From the NCBI GenBank assembly GCA_964007475.1, contig OZ023275.1, positions 12,565,829 through 12,629,828 of the forward strand: 64,000 nucleotides of DNA. Direction: 5' to 3'. Under the pieces are notes generated by a model. It ran no database searches. It saw only the letters and a program-made list of their open reading frames with translations, and was not told where the DNA came from. This DNA is from Hybos culiciformis (taxonomy: Eukaryota; Arthropoda; Insecta; Diptera; Hybotidae). Shown here one piece after another: positions 1-14,698 of this stretch (position 1 is its first letter; each line of letters starts with the position of its first letter). Made by a program: the position numbers and the translations under genes.

Positions 1-3000
1 ATGCCGGTTGACCCATTGTACGTTAAGAAAATCCTAATATTAGGTGGAAGTACCAGTAAAACAAGTTCTAACAAAAAAAAAAATTATCAGTGCATCATGT
101 CAGCTGTTATGTGTTTTTAAATTTTCATTAATGTGTTAAACTAAATAAGCGTAAAATTGTAGTTCAATTTATAGGTTCACAAGTCAATAAAAAAAAACTT
201 TTTTTGGCAAATGAATTATTAAATTCTGTTTAAAAAAAATTTTTAATCACTATTATCAAACAAAAAATTTCCGCGATAAATTTATATCAAATATTTATTT
301 ATAATATTTATAAATAAATATTGATATTAAATTAAATTGTCATTTATGCTTCTTTATATATATAAATATGTTCTATAGCTGCTCTGTATATAACAAACAA
401 CTATTCGCAAATAATCAAATGTAAATAATGAACAAAATAATATTTTTATTTAATTCTAGTTACTAGAACCGACATCGACTGAATGAAAATAATAACTGAC
501 CATCAAATAATATTATCTGAATATAAAAATTCTAAAAGTTATTTGTTTCCTTATGAAAAAGCTTTTTTTTTTTGCTCTAATACTTGTAGAAAATATTCTG
601 TATATTATTTTCCTCTTAGCTTTCCACTAAACTTTAATAAAAAACGTGAAATTTGTGCATTTTTTTGTTTGAATCAATGAATATTTTTTTATTTATAAAC
701 ACAGAATAGCAAATAATTAAGGCGAAGTTTAGTAAAAAAAAAAATTACATATAAAAAAATAAAAATCGCGATGTTTTTCTTTTGGTTGGGTATAGTTACA
801 AAGTCGGAAGTTTGATATTTATACAGCAATTCAAATTTAATGCAAATTCGTAACTCTCTCTTTTTTTGAATAAGCTGCCAGTAATTGTTAATAATCTTTT
901 GTCATTCTATTAATGAGAATTTACATTATTTGCAAATATTTGCTATCTTATAGTATTAGGCACAATTTATAGACTGTATTATTTAATCAATTAAAGTTAT
1001 ATAATTTCAATCAATTGACAAAAATAAACGATATAAATAGCTTAAAAATGATTTTTTGGAATTAGTTGTCTAAATCGATCGACCTTGTATGTATTTTGCT
1101 TGGAACAGCGATTATAAGATAATATCTGATCTTGTTATAAGTTGGATTTCATCCATAATTATCTTATAAATAAGTATTAAATGATTAAACTTTTAGAAAA
1201 AAAAAATTAAGAAAATAAAATGTAAATAAGTTTAGTTCAATTCAAATAATGAAAATACATTCAACAAAACATATAATGGAAAAATATGTAAATGTAGGGA
1301 TATTTTGGGTTTTAAAAGATTTCGTTAAATTTGTTAAAAAAAAAATTAAATTCCTAATTGAAACAAGCTTTTCAATTCCTTAAAAGTAATAAACGTCTTT
1401 AAGTTAAAATGATGTTACTTCATTTATTTCTAATTGCAAAAAAAAAATAAGTTCAAAGTTATGAACTTGTTCAAAAGAAAAAACGTTAAAACAAAATTTA
1501 TACTTGGCTACAGTCCTTCCAAAAATCATAGGAAACATTTTTAAGGGTTTTGGGAATTGAATTAGTTAGAATTATTGGCATGAAAAATTATATAATTATG
1601 TTTGGTGGATAACTATAATATTGCTACATTTTTATTTGGCCTTTTTTCCAGTCTAAAAGAAAATATTAATTTATCTCTCCAAGGATGAATAAAATGATTC
1701 CAGTGTCAACGATAGTTTGAAACAAAAATAATCCTTAAAATTTAAAGAGTCTATGTGTACAATTTTGCCCCACTATAAAGTTGTTACAGAATTTAAGGAT
1801 TAAAAAATTAAAGAATTTCCTCCTGACATCAGTTGATGACTTAAGTTTAAGAGATGAAATGAGTAATTAACAATTTAATGTCATTTTCAATATAATAAAT
1901 ATATTTTTACATGTTGTACATACATAACTTCTTATAAATGTCAAAATTAACGATGACAGGTGTGGTCTAGCACTGTCTGGATGATTTACAAAATGTGTTT
2001 TAATTATTTCAGCAATTAAAAATAAAAAACAAAATTTAAGTGCTATTATTCAGTGATATCATACATTTTTATAAAGTTTGTCAATATATTATACAATTAT
2101 ATACTACACTTTTAGAATTATAATACCCTCAGGACACACAGTAAAGATAAGATTTTCAAAACAATAATTCGGTCCTTGAAACATATGACCGCTATTCACT
2201 AAAATTCCATCATTACAACCACAAATTGAGATTCATTCAAAATACTTATCATAAAAATAATAGTGGGATAGAAAAAGAATCAACTAAAGAAAAGTAGAAA
2301 TGATTCTATGTGGGACATCCAATGTACGTTATTGTAATGAAGATTAAATTTTCTTTGTTGTTTATTTTTTTTTGTCTCGTAACAGAAAAGTCCTTAACTT
2401 TTTGATCATAATTGCTTTAAAAAAAAGATTTAAATTTTTGTTATATATGTAAATTCTTTTTCAATGAATTATATAATGATGGAAGTTAAGAATATTAAAA
2501 AAATAGGGCAAAAATAAATTTATTCAGTCGAAACCTTATTCTTCAATTTGTAAAGGATTGTGAAATTTAAGATGATCACAATATTTGAATTAGTGGGATA
2601 TCAAATTTGTTTTCGTTGTTGCTATATTTTTACTCTTAAGAGTTTTTGTTGTCAGTTCATACATAGTAGTCACTAGTCATTTTTAAAGAATTCAATTTTT
2701 TTTTGGATCCTTATTTCTTTGATTGGGTTACGAATGTCACGCGTAATGTCCATAATTGGAAAAATGTATTTTTTAGGCAAAAACTTCTTGAAAAAAAAAG
2801 GAACACCTAATGGCAAAAAAGTTTGACGTGGTTTCTCAAAAACAAATTCTAGTTTTTTTTTTTTTTTGACAAACCCATTTTAAATATACGTACAAGTTAT
2901 GATATTAATAATTTTTTAGAAGTACAAAATGAATTACTGGTAATTCTAACTATTATATCAAAATTCAAATAAAAGTCATTTAACATTATATTTCTGATAC

Positions 3001-3575
3001 ATTTAATGATCGAACAGTTGGTTAACATCAAAAAGGTTTTTATGAATTACTATTTTACTAAATTATACATTTTCAAAATTTGTAACCTCTTTATTTGAGG
3101 GTTTATTTTGGAATAACTTTTTGAAATTAAAAATTTGAATTTCTTTTGAAATAATATCTTCGCTATAATGAACCAGTTCGGGTTTGAAGGTGTTACCATT
3201 TTATTTTTCAATCTTTTTGTAATATTAAAATTTTGTTTTATTAAAATAATATAAAAACACAAAATAACAATTTTAAATAATTTCTTTGAAAAAAAATCTA
3301 TGATTTAATTTAATTTAATTTATTTATTTTTCTGTTCATCACCGTTGGTAAATTAACAAATTTAAATCAATTTTTTATTTAGAATAATTGGGTAAAAAAT
3401 TATAAAGACTTGAAAGAACAGATTATGTTTAAAAGAAAACTAAAAAAACCATATTCCATATAAAATTTGATCTACTATTGATCTCACATTTTGTGCAAAA
3501 TAACACATAAACATATAATGCTTTAAATTTTGGCTAAGGTTTTAAACTCAAAAATTTTCAACGATGCTATATATA
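1..3575. other. AT-rich non-coding stretch, presumed flotillin-2 intron
   Basis: I see no supportable gene here. The sequence is dominated by A/T runs, and the few open frames are short, Phe/Lys/Ile-rich and without motifs. By position it should be intron of the minus-strand flotillin-2 gene, downstream of the exon at 10922-11030. I found no exon matching the next conserved flotillin block, so that exon probably lies left of the window. Confidence 0.5.
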
Positions 3576-4191
3576 GGTGAACTGACATAACCGCGAATGT
3601 CATAACCGCGAAAAATTTTTGTCATAACCGCGAAACTAGAATTTGTATGAGTTTCGCGGTTATAACAAACATTTTTGTTATAACCGCGAAACTAATTTTA
3701 TTTTTGTCATAACCGCGAATTCGCGGTTATGACAAAAAAAATGTTAAGTTTTTCGCGGTTATAACAAAAATTTTTGTTATAACCGCGAAATGAAAAAAAA
3801 CGAATATTTGTGTTTCGCGGTTATAACAAAAATTTTTGTTATAACCGCGAAATGATAAAAATTGATTTTTTGTGTTTCGCGGTTATAACAAAAATTTTTG
3901 TTATAACCGCGAAACACAAAAATTCGATTTTTGTCATTTCGCGGTTATAACAAAAATTTTTGTTATAACCGCGAAATGATAAAAATCGAAATTTTGTGTT
4001 TACCGGTTATAACAAAAATTTTTGTTATAACCGCGAAACGAAATTTTTTCAATTTTTTGCCATATTTTTTCGCGGTTATGACAAAAAAAAATATAAGACA
4101 TTTTTCGCGGTTATGACACTTTTATTTTTTATTTCGCGGTTATGACAAAAAAGTTTCGCGGTTATGACATTCGCGGTTATGTCATGTAGCC
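3576..4191. mobile_element. Foldback/MITE-like element built of CGCGGTTAT palindromes
   Basis: About 22 copies of the motif CGCGGTTAT (or its complement ATAACCGCG) are packed into roughly 600 bp, against an AT-rich background with few CpGs. The core holds perfect 40-bp palindromes whose left half is TTTCGCGGTTATAACAAAAA, repeated with a period of about 62 bp (starts near 3751, 3813, 3875, 3937 and a mutated copy near 3999). The two outer ends are inverted copies of each other: GACATAACCGCGAATGTCAT on the left from 3584 and its complement on the right ending at 4185, with the inverted match extending out to TATAGG/CCTATA. Flanking TATA sequences are compatible with a TA target duplication but cannot be phased. 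There is no transposase, so any mobility would be non-autonomous. An open frame at 3931-4116 is a by-product of the repeat. Confidence 0.8.
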
Positions 4192-7100
4192 TATATATGT
4201 AATAATATATACTTCATAACGAATTGTATTATATGAAGGAAATGAGGCAGCTGATCTGACATTGTACTATAATAAATTTTAAACTTATATGCACTTTTTA
4301 TCAATAAAAAATTTATTAATAAAATACAAAGGATGTTGAAAATAAATGTTTTTTTTAATAAATTAACTACAAAAAAAATTTAATTATATGGAAAATGGAA
4401 TAAATTTTAAACGAATAAAAAATAGTTGAAGTTTTGGCGCTTAATTGAAAAAATAATAATAATAAATGACTGACCAATTTTTCTTTAAAATAAAAAAATA
4501 AGAATAAAATAAAAAGTTAATTGAATAAAAATTAATAAAAAGGACACTTGATGGATGATGGCGTGTTTTACTGAAATCCGCAGAGGATAATGTAACATAA
4601 TTATTTTGGAATAAAATAATAAAGTCAAAATAAATTAATTGTGAAACAAAATCAATATTTCAAGAAATATACTGTAGAAATACCGCAAAACCGATATAGA
4701 ACTGCAACTGTTAAAATTACTATATAATTTATGAACATACAGGAAGTTTTTTTTGCAAAATTTTTTTAATTTATCATCAGTATCATGACAATTTAGAGAT
4801 ATAGAAAAAGCAGTATTCAGCTTTTCACATAGTAACGCTAACGATACAAAATTTTATAACTTTGGTTTTTTTCTGTCGTCGACATACTAAATTTCATATC
4901 CACGATTAGGTATAGAAATTTTTTATATATATAAATAATATTTATCATACATACATGTACCAGTAGCACACAGTTTCTTGCATACTCTCACATAAAATAT
5001 ATTCGAGGCTGCTGCATTCAGTATTCCGTAAACTAAATTTTACCAATGACATCATTAATTGAATTTATTTTATTAAAATATTTTATAGGATTAAAGTAAG
5101 TACAATACGATTTCAAAAAGTATACATAAAATTATTTTTCACGTTTTTCGCGTAATGAATAGCAAATTTGTTTTTTTTTGACAGAAATTAATTTATTAAA
5201 TATTATATAGCTATTATTGATATTTTGTTTAATTATATTTATGTTAAGAATATTGTGACGTCCAGGGAAAAAATTCTTTATTTAAAAAAAAATAACATTG
5301 ATTTTCATTTTCAAAATTATTTATTTATTTAACTATGTTCGTTCATATGTATAATTGTATATATTCCTACCTAAAGTAAATATTTGTCCTTAAAGTAAAT
5401 TAAATTGATACCAAAATAACGAAAATTTAGGACAATAAAATAATCGAAATTGTAATAACGTCAATTAAAATAAGATTTATATATATTTATTAAGTCGTAA
5501 ATGTGTAAATAATTTGTACAAATTTTTCAAGAATTATAATAACTTAATTTGTACGTGTTACGTTATCGTTATTGTGACATTTTGTAGTTTTAGCAATTCT
5601 CTAACAATAAAATTTCTGTAATATTCAAAGGAAAATAAAAAATATATATATGGTAGTATAAATGTAATTTTTAATTCGACGGAAACCTCATTGGAAATAT
5701 TTTTATAGATTGAGGTTTATTTTTTTTATTAGAGTTTAGTGTCGTTCGATAAAAAAATTCTTGTACATGGAGAAAAAAAAAATTATAAATTAATCGAGAA
5801 TTTTCAAGTATCTACATATTAAATGTTAATTATTTATCAAATATACTTATAGTAATATTTTTTGATTGTACCAATTTTCCAAACACTCATATAACATTTG
5901 ATTTTAGTTATATGTGCGTTTCCTTTAGTGAAATAATAAAATTTCGCTAAAATATTAACCTAGTTCATCGAGTTATGTTTAGTTTCAAATATTTTATTCA
6001 AAATTGGTTAAATTTAAAGTCAATGACATTGTACGCACATAAGAAAATATTTTTTTAATTTTTGACAAAAGTTTTTTATTAGGTACACAAATTGTTATTT
6101 TTATATTTTATATATTTACTGTGCATCAGAATGAGTAACAAAACCTCAAATAATTTTTTTTTAATTAAAAAATTACAAATAACATAAAAAAAAAGCTCTT
6201 ATTTAAATAATTTAATATTTATGCAGAATGAACGTTATTAAAAGTTCTCCATGGATTTAAATAATTCATCAAATTGTGAATTTGCTTAATTGAATTTTAT
6301 ACTCAGAACGAATGTTGTACTGAATTGATCCACCCAATTTTTTTTTTGTTGTTAATATAAAAAAAATTGGATAATGCAATATTTATTTTATAAAGACTTC
6401 AGAATTTTGTCATTGTATAATTGTATAAATCCAGTTTAGATGTTAAGTATTTTTATTTTTATTATAACAAAAGATACAAATAAATATGTCAGCGTAAGGT
6501 TAGAAACGGCGCTAAGGTTTATTATTATCGTAAAAATCAACAAATACCCTACTTGTTTTTATATTTGAGTGAAGGTAAAACTGCGTATTCACCAAAAACA
6601 TCATCAAAATCGAATTCGGTAATGTATATACTAATGCTGTTAAAAGGATTCTTAAGGTCCAAAAATATAACGACAATTAAAACCATTGATTTTATTTTCG
6701 ACATTCATTCTACATAACATTTATATATTATAGTAAACAGCAAAATAAAAAAAAAAAATTGTTTTAGAGATACCAAATTCCTCATCTGTCATTACTTTGA
6801 TTATAGTGCATTTCTGTAAAAATATAACTCATGCTGAAAATTTTATTTAAAAAAAATAGTTTTTTCCTAAAGTTTTTAACAATAAAAATTTTAAAATGCA
6901 AGAAACAAGGATATTTTATCAACAAAAAAGAATTATATATTCTCAGTTGATTTGAAAAAAACTGTAGAGGAAGGAAATTCATTTTAAATTTATGTTAAGA
7001 ACATTTTATGAAAGATATTGTCTTTTTGAAAACAAAAATTTGTACTTTCAAGTTGCATATGATGATGCATAAAGAATTTTGGTCCTGTATTATCAAAAAT

Positions 7101-10100
7101 TAAAGTTCATAATTGATGAAAGATTGACTTTTATAAAATTACATGTATCTAAAAAAAACTATTAATGAACTATTAGTCCCAATTGTCAGAATAATGTTTT
7201 TAATCAAAATTCTGATTTTCAAGGGATCTTTGTTTTTTAATTCTTGTATTTTGCCCCGTTCGATTTTTTGAAATTATTTTTAAAAAATTTTACTTTTAAA
7301 TCATATTATTCTTGTAAATTAAATTTTTCGAACTTTTTAAAATCAATAGAAAATTCTGTTATAAGATTGATTTTTTTTTTTAATAAATAATAAATGTTCA
7401 GACGCCTGACTGAGAAAAATCTTACTTTGATGTTTTTTAATGGAATTACTTATTTTTGTATTTAGTTTTTCTTTGTTTAATTAAAAAACTATGCTTGAAT
7501 TGTATTTTGTACATTATTTCCCAAAAGCTTATAACTATTTAAAAAAAAAAAAATTTATTGTTAATTAATTTTCGACATAAAGTTTCACATTTTCTTTTGA
7601 AAGCAATTCTCTATCCGAATTAATTGTGAGTGAAAACAATTTCGTAAAACTACTTTATTATTCGAGAAAAATTATCTGTTCATTCATTGTACTTATACCC
7701 ATAAATCATAAAACATTTTTGGTCAGCCTTTTTGTACAGGAATTAATGTTTTTTCTTTCGTTGTTAATAAGTTAGAAATTGTACAATGAAAATGTCAATA
7801 TTGTCACAATCAATAACATCACACGAATATTTTCTAATAATATCCACAAAAATTAGGGTCTTTACATTGCTGCATTGCATATAATGTAATTATAATTATA
7901 TAAGCACGTCATGTACTGTTTTATATATTTATGCCTTTTTGAATTATTTGAAGTAGCTTTAAGTGGTTCAAAAACACGCGAAATTATGAAAAAAAAACTG
8001 AAATTGATATTTATTTTATATAAAAAATTCCTAAAATTTCTACTTCAAAGACAATTGAAAGAATTTAAATTTTACTAAAACAAAAAAAAAGGACTAAATA
8101 TATGCAAACGTACTTATATGGAAAAAGATAACCTTAATATAAGTTGAATAAATTGTATTGGTTTTTTTCGGGTTATCTTATTCACCATTTGACCCTAAAT
8201 ACATATATTTAAATTAAAACAAATTTTCAGGACATATTAAGCAAATGTTGCCTGCCCTTGTGTTTACATTAAACAATCACTTTTTTGGTCAGAATGTGCT
8301 TGGTCACTTTGATCCAATAATTTTACCAATAATTCACATAATTTTTTTTTTTTAAGTTTGGTATTTCGTTTATTTAATTTTTTTTAAATAGTTAATGTAT
8401 TATAAAGAAAAATAAATCTAATGGTTTTTTAAATTGTTCTTATTTAAGTTTTTTTTATTATTTTTCTTAATCATTTTCCATAAATATAATTTTTTTTTAA
8501 CAGTATGTAAAAAAAATTTCAAATTCATTTTAATTTTTATTTAATAAGTCCAAACACACTTGTTAAAATGAAAATCTTTTAATTTTAATTATGAACTTAT
8601 TAAAAATAACACAAAATTCCATCTAGTTAGAAAATCTGATATTTTGTATTTACGTAAAAAATTTGTCAAAATTTTAAAAGCGAAGTTATGTAGTTAAATT
8701 AAGTATATTAAACAAATTTTTTTCGAAAATTCAGTCTGATTAACAAAAAAAAAAAAAAATTTCGTTTTTCTAAAAAGTTTTTCCTATACTTTATTGCTGT
8801 AAAACTTAAAATATACTAAAAGGAAAAATTTCAAAAAGAAGAAGGAAAGTTTTTAAAGTTTTCTTTTCTTGATGAAATTATATCACACTGAGAAAATTTA
8901 AATAGAAGCATTTAAATTATAAATTTTACAGCGGTTAAATAAATTGTTTGGGGGCTGTGGACATAATACAATTTAATATTAATTTTTCAGTAAATAAAGT
9001 TATCTTAAAGCGTACACACATAAGTACATAAAAGGCAACTTAACATAATATTTAGTTTGAAAATTTTCCTTAAATAATTAATTATTCTTTAAGTATTTTT
9101 CCCACATTAAATTAAGTTTATTAACTTGTACAAATTAAGCATGAAATAATAATCAATTTGGTTATACAAAAATTACATCATTTATGAAAAGATTTACGAA
9201 ATTTGTCCAAATTAAATTTCTAAAACTGGTAAAATTTTGATTACACATTATCTTATTTATAATTTCCCGATTTTATTTTTAATAACAGAACAGAAACGGA
9301 AACGAGATGAAATGGTGGGGAACATTCGATTCTTGGTAAGTTTGTTTTGATTATATGATTTTATGATAACTTTTATTGGTATTCAATCATTTCACATTTT
9401 CTTTTTGGGTAGTAAGGACATCAAAATGAACAAATTTTTGAGCATTTTTTTCATAGAAATATCGATCTCTTATTTTTTCCAAGTGAAAGTTTTCGTGTTT
9501 ATAATATTAAAAAAAAAAATCGATTCATTTTGATTTCTTTATAGTATAATACATACATGTAACTTTAGCATATATTTAAGACAAAAAAATATGATAAAAT
9601 TTCGTGTTTTTCATTTATATTTATAATATGATATATTTTTTTAAAGTTAAAATTTTTAAAATATTTGGTATGTCGTAATAAAAATCCCCATGACTTATTC
9701 ATATATTGAAACCGAAATTTTTTTTTACATATATGAAATTCTTTTATTATCATAAAATACCTGTAGTTAATTTAATTATACTATTAATTAATTTGTGATT
9801 AAATTTAGTTTTTAGGCACGTCATTCATAATCTTAACAACGATTTTCGTTTAGGCGGGAAATAACAATATAATTTTTTAAGTTCATAAATTACAAGAAAA
9901 GTTGTTGAAATGAAACACGACTTTTTTAGAAATTATAAACGAAGAGAAAAGTTTACTAGGGATAATAAAAGGGATTTTTTTTATTTTTTATATATAATCA
10001 TAATGTAATGCAGTTTTTAATGTGCTGGAGTCTAGGACATCTGCCATATAAATAGGTTAGGCTTAGATTTAAAAAAAAAAATTGCTAACATTTGTAGCCA

Positions 10101-10921
10101 ATTCAATTGTTCTATACTATTTGAAGTAATAATTAAATAATTAAACTAGTTTGAATTTAATTTAAATATCCATTAAATTCGATTAAATCTTCAATTCAAA
10201 CTTCCAATGTCTAAATGAATTGTAAATAAATTTCCAAAATTTTTTTTAAGTGTATTTTAGAGGAAAATTATAATAAATGATGACTGAAATTCATATTATA
10301 ATTGTATAGTTCGAAGTTTTTTATGTATAGAAATAAATTAACGAATTATAACATTATAAGTTGTTAAAAATAATCTAGTTTTAAATATGTATAATTAATA
10401 TATACCTATAACAAATAAATAACTGCTATTCTTTTTCAAATAGACCTTATCGTGTCCTTTTTAAATAATATATAGTTATAAAATAAAATAAAAAAGATTT
10501 AAAGGACAATATGCTAACAGCCTTAACCTTCATCAAAGTTTTTATTTTTATATTTAGAAGTCAAATTGAAATTTGAAGGATATTGATAATCAAATAATGA
10601 AAAAATATGTATTTTTAATTCTTGAAATAAAAAAAAAAATGATTAAAGGATGGAATTTTTGAATGTCTGATGGATGGTTATAAAAGTTTTGTACATGTAC
10701 ACAATTTAGGACATGAAAATTTCATATAAAAGAACTTCTAAAAAGCTTACAATAATTTTAAAAAATATTTTCCCCTAAGCTTACATAATAAAAACATTCG
10801 AAGGTTTAACTTAATACGACGGAAATGGTTTGCACTAAATTCAGTATCTATCTACTTACATCGATTTTTAGCCATATCAATGTAAATTTTTTTTTCTTAA
10901 GAATTAAAAAAAAAAACTTAC
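4192..10921. other. AT-rich non-coding stretch, presumed flotillin-2 intron
   Basis: No gene is supportable. Open frames such as those near 6.8 kb and 9.6 kb on the minus strand are short and of AT-driven composition. It should be intron of flotillin-2, immediately downstream of the exon ending at 10922. Confidence 0.5.
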
Positions 10922-11030
10922 CGAGAATAGCTCTTAAATGACCCTCCAGGGTTTGCAGGATCGTTTGCTTGATTTCTTTGACACTTTTGCCCAAAAATTG
11001 TTCACTAGCTGTACCAAGAAGCTCGTCCGC
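10922..11030 (-). CDS. Flo2: Flotillin-2 internal exon (ADELLGTASEQFLGK...)
   Basis: This 109-nt minus-strand exon encodes ADELLGTASEQFLGK, then KEIKQTILQTLEGHLRAIL, which is part of the SPFH/PHB domain of flotillin-2. The acceptor is the CAG before GCG at 11030 and the donor is CTC-G/GTAAG at 10922. It starts in phase 0, which fits the phase-0 end of the exon at 17377-17564, and it ends in phase 1, ready for the next conserved block (G-T-L-T-V). Flotillin-2 is a membrane-microdomain scaffold on the cytosolic face of the plasma membrane and endosomes, in hetero-oligomers with flotillin-1. Residues N-terminal to the acceptor in the open frame (MMNVYYFHHQ) are intron read-through. The remaining C-terminal exons are not in the window. 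Confidence 0.93.
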
Positions 11031-13006
11031 CTGATGGTGAAAATAATACACGTTCATCATCTATAAAAAAAAGAAATGAAAAACAAGCAGGGGATCAGAA
11101 TTTTCAGCTTTCCGATGTGGTTCCATCATTAGAAAATCGTTATCATCCTCCACACATCTAGTTTTCATAAGATTTTTTTTAGGAATAAATGATCACACAC
11201 TGTTGGGGGATGCATAATTATGAAAAAATGATGTTCCATCTTCAATTTTATTATTATACAATAATAGTTTTTGCTATAACTTGCTATAAAATTTTGAATT
11301 TTCACTTTTTTTTTTTAAATTTTGAAAATGAAAGGAAAAAAAAAATGTGAACCGATAATAATTTTGCTTAATTTTTAAAGAATAGGGATGAATCTAATTT
11401 TTTTTTTTTTTTTTATTAAAAAAATAAAATGTGTTCCACTAAATTTAAAATGAATATTGAATGAAATTGAAAATAATTTATTAAATTTTTTTTTTTGTTT
11501 ACACTTTCAAATGCAAGTACAATAATTCTAAGCTTAAGCCAAGCATAAACAAAATAAAACGAAAAAAAAAACTAGAAAACTTGACATCATGCATATTCTG
11601 CAGTTTTATTCTATAGGAGAATTTTTACTGACCCATGCGCCGAAGAAGAGTGATTTATGTGTGAAGTGTTCAGTGCTGTAATATAACAGGAAGCAATTAA
11701 TAAAGAAATTAAGTACAAAAATCATCCAAAATAACATTCTTTACACAAGAACAAGGATATGTTATATGTGTTATATGTTGACTTGAAAAAACATAATTTC
11801 ATGTCTAGTTGACGTCAATTTTCGATGGAATTATGTCATTTCATATTAAGACTAATATTCGGTTTTTGTTTTTGTTAATTTTATGTCTATTACATAACAA
11901 CCATAACAACTTAGAAGTATAATGAATATTGCATAATATAATCGAAGTTTTAAAACATTTTTGTGTGTGATCTTTATAGGAGTAGTTATATTAAATTACT
12001 TTACTTGTTACTGATACACTATTATACAGTACACTACATTGTATGCATAATATAAAATGTTTATTGGAAATAATTTAAGTTTTTATTTTTTTTATTTTTA
12101 AGACTAGGATAAAATTTAATTGACTTTATTTTTATGAGAAGGATTTGTTTTTTTTTTTTTTTTTGGGATATTATTGGATTAAAAAAATAAGAGATAAAAA
12201 GAATTTATAAAAATTTTCAATTGCTTTTTCTAAAAACAAAAATAAGTTTGTAGTTTGTTTTATTAAATGATTTATAAAAAAAAATATAATGTTGCATGCT
12301 GAAAATATGTTTAAAATTAAAACTTCTATGTTATATATGTATATATACAGAATAATGCACATTATGTTGTATATTATTGTTTTTCGATTTAAATCAGATA
12401 TAAATTCATGCTTTGGAAATGAACGTTTTCATGATGGATTAAATTTAAAATCTCTTTAAAAGTTCAAAAGGATTAAAATTTCAATGAAATAGATTCAGAA
12501 TTTTTGTTCAAATTTGTTATATTCAACAGTCAAAGAAAAACTGTGTCATTGATAATGTAGTCCTTAAGTATGTACTTTGATGTGTCCTTAACTTAACTAT
12601 AGGGATATGGTTTAAATGTAAATTCAAGAATAGATTCTATAAAGTTTCAAGGTTTAAGTAGCTGTGTGTTACAAATCGAAGAATGGAAACCACATTATGC
12701 AAAAATAAAAATAATAAAAATATAAATAAATAAAATTAAATATTAAAATAAAATAATAATTACCTTTTTTTATAAATAAGTTTTTAAATAATTTAACAAA
12801 ATTATATATAAATCTCATTTCCTTAGCCAGTCAGGAAGTAGAAAATCACATGAAATAAAATAAAAATTCTAATTAAATAAATTCAAATAAAGTAAAATTA
12901 TAGAAAATTAAATTAATTAAATAAAAATTCAAATTAAAAAAAAAAATAGATCCTCTACTAAGCTTTAAGTAAGTTAATTCATATTTTACTCAGAGTAATA
13001 AATTTG

Positions 13007-13093
13007 TTCTAGTAAAAAACTAGTTACTTGTAATAAACTTGTTACTTTTGTTATAGTAATAAACTAGTTACTTTTAGTAAACTTGTTACTTCT
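13007..13093. repeat. Degenerate tandem repeat of an AGTAACAAGTTT-like unit
   Basis: Variants of AAACTAGTTACTT or AAACTTGTTACTT recur five times within about 90 bp, at irregular spacings of 15 to 30 bp. It is a local simple repeat in the flotillin-2 intron with no visible function. Confidence 0.55.
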
Positions 13094-14698
13094 ACATAAT
13101 TATACTTTTACCTAATCCCTAATTTAAAAAAAAAAAATATAATTAATATTTAAATGACACCACAATAAATAAAAAAATATTCTTAGAGGATCAAAACTAA
13201 ATTAATAAATAACATTCAATATCTTTACAATAGTATTAATTACAACAGTTCTAAATTAAACCAAAAATATTTCTTGTATAATAATAAATTTAAATTTTTG
13301 TAAAATAAAACAATTTAATTTAGAATTGCCATTGTAAATAACCTTGTAGTATCTATCTATGTATATGTACATCTGTATATATATTTCATGAAAAAAGTGA
13401 CATAATTTGTAGTGAAATTAATGCACGATACACTTGCACATACAAAGCTAATATTTTATTATACAACAGCATAAAAAAAGAAATACAAAATGCAAATGTT
13501 ATGTTTGAAATTTTAAATTAAGTATGTTCAGACGTCGAGCTCTTAATACTATTTATAATTTAATACATTATAATAATTTTGATTGAAAAAATTGGTTAAT
13601 AGAATCACTTAGGCAAATTTTAAAATTATTTAAATAGAATTTATTAAAAATTGATTAACATTAGAGACGAAAAAATTAATTATTTGTAATGACTTTGTTT
13701 TAAATTTATATGCATATAAGTTTGTAAAAATATTGATTTCAATTAAGTCACCATTTTCATTAATATTTAAGAAAAGAAAAATAATTTTATTTACTTTTTT
13801 ATTTAATTAGTTTAACTAAATTTGCCAAAATAAAAACCTATAATCACTTAAATAAAAAGGTTGATTTTAAACTTTATATACTTATAAAGTCCATATCAAT
13901 ATTACCATACTTTTTTTTGACTAAGATTACAGAGTAAAAGAAAATTTAATTTGTATACGTTATGTTTATAATAATATCGATTTTATTTAAAGAATTTGGA
14001 AAAATAGAATTTAAGCTTTTTATATTTAAGTATAAAAATGTATCTAAAAATATTACACAAACAAAATAAATTGAATTTCTTTTGCCAATTGAATTTGCTA
14101 TTCGAATTAAAAACAAAAATGTTTTCTTTGTCAAATTTTTTTTGCATCTTGATTATATTTTTGGAAATATAAAACTTATTGTTTATTTTTATGCAATAAA
14201 CAATTAAAACATAATATTATGTTGACATAAGTTTTATCATTAGACATTAGATTGTATCTATTATTGAGGGATTATCTATAAATTGATGAATGAAATGTAT
14301 TTGTGTTAGCTTTGATAATTAATATGAAAAAAGAAAAGTCTTTTGTTTTTGTTTACATAAATAAAAAAACAAAAACAGAGATATAAGGTTCGTCCTATAT
14401 TATTTTATTGAAAATTTTTCTATTTCCAGGAGCCTACATTTATTTAAATTTAAATCATATCATTTAACTTGGTTTTAGTTTTTATTCGCTAGGAAAAGGT
14501 TGATTAAAAATTTTCATTTATAATCAGCTATATTTTTTGTTAATAGGTAAATTATTTTGACGATGAATTTAACTTATAACTTAAGTATTATTGAAATCAA
14601 TTCTCGGAGATATTTTCGACTTAAAAATTAAATGAATAAATATTCTAAGGAACTCTTAATCATCATAATGTAAGCTAAAGAAATATGTAATAATTCGT

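Noticed and set aside
483..680. 65-codon plus-strand frame near the left edge
   Set aside because: It is Phe/Ser/Tyr-rich, has no motif, and shows no relation to the flotillin-2 exons, which are on the other strand.
3931..4116. 61-codon open frame
   Set aside because: It lies wholly within the palindromic array and its peptide is a translation of the repeat unit.
3576..4191. CRISPR-like array of regularly spaced repeats
   Set aside because: The repeats alternate in orientation and form palindromes, the spacers are not unique, and the genome is eukaryotic. A foldback element explains it better.
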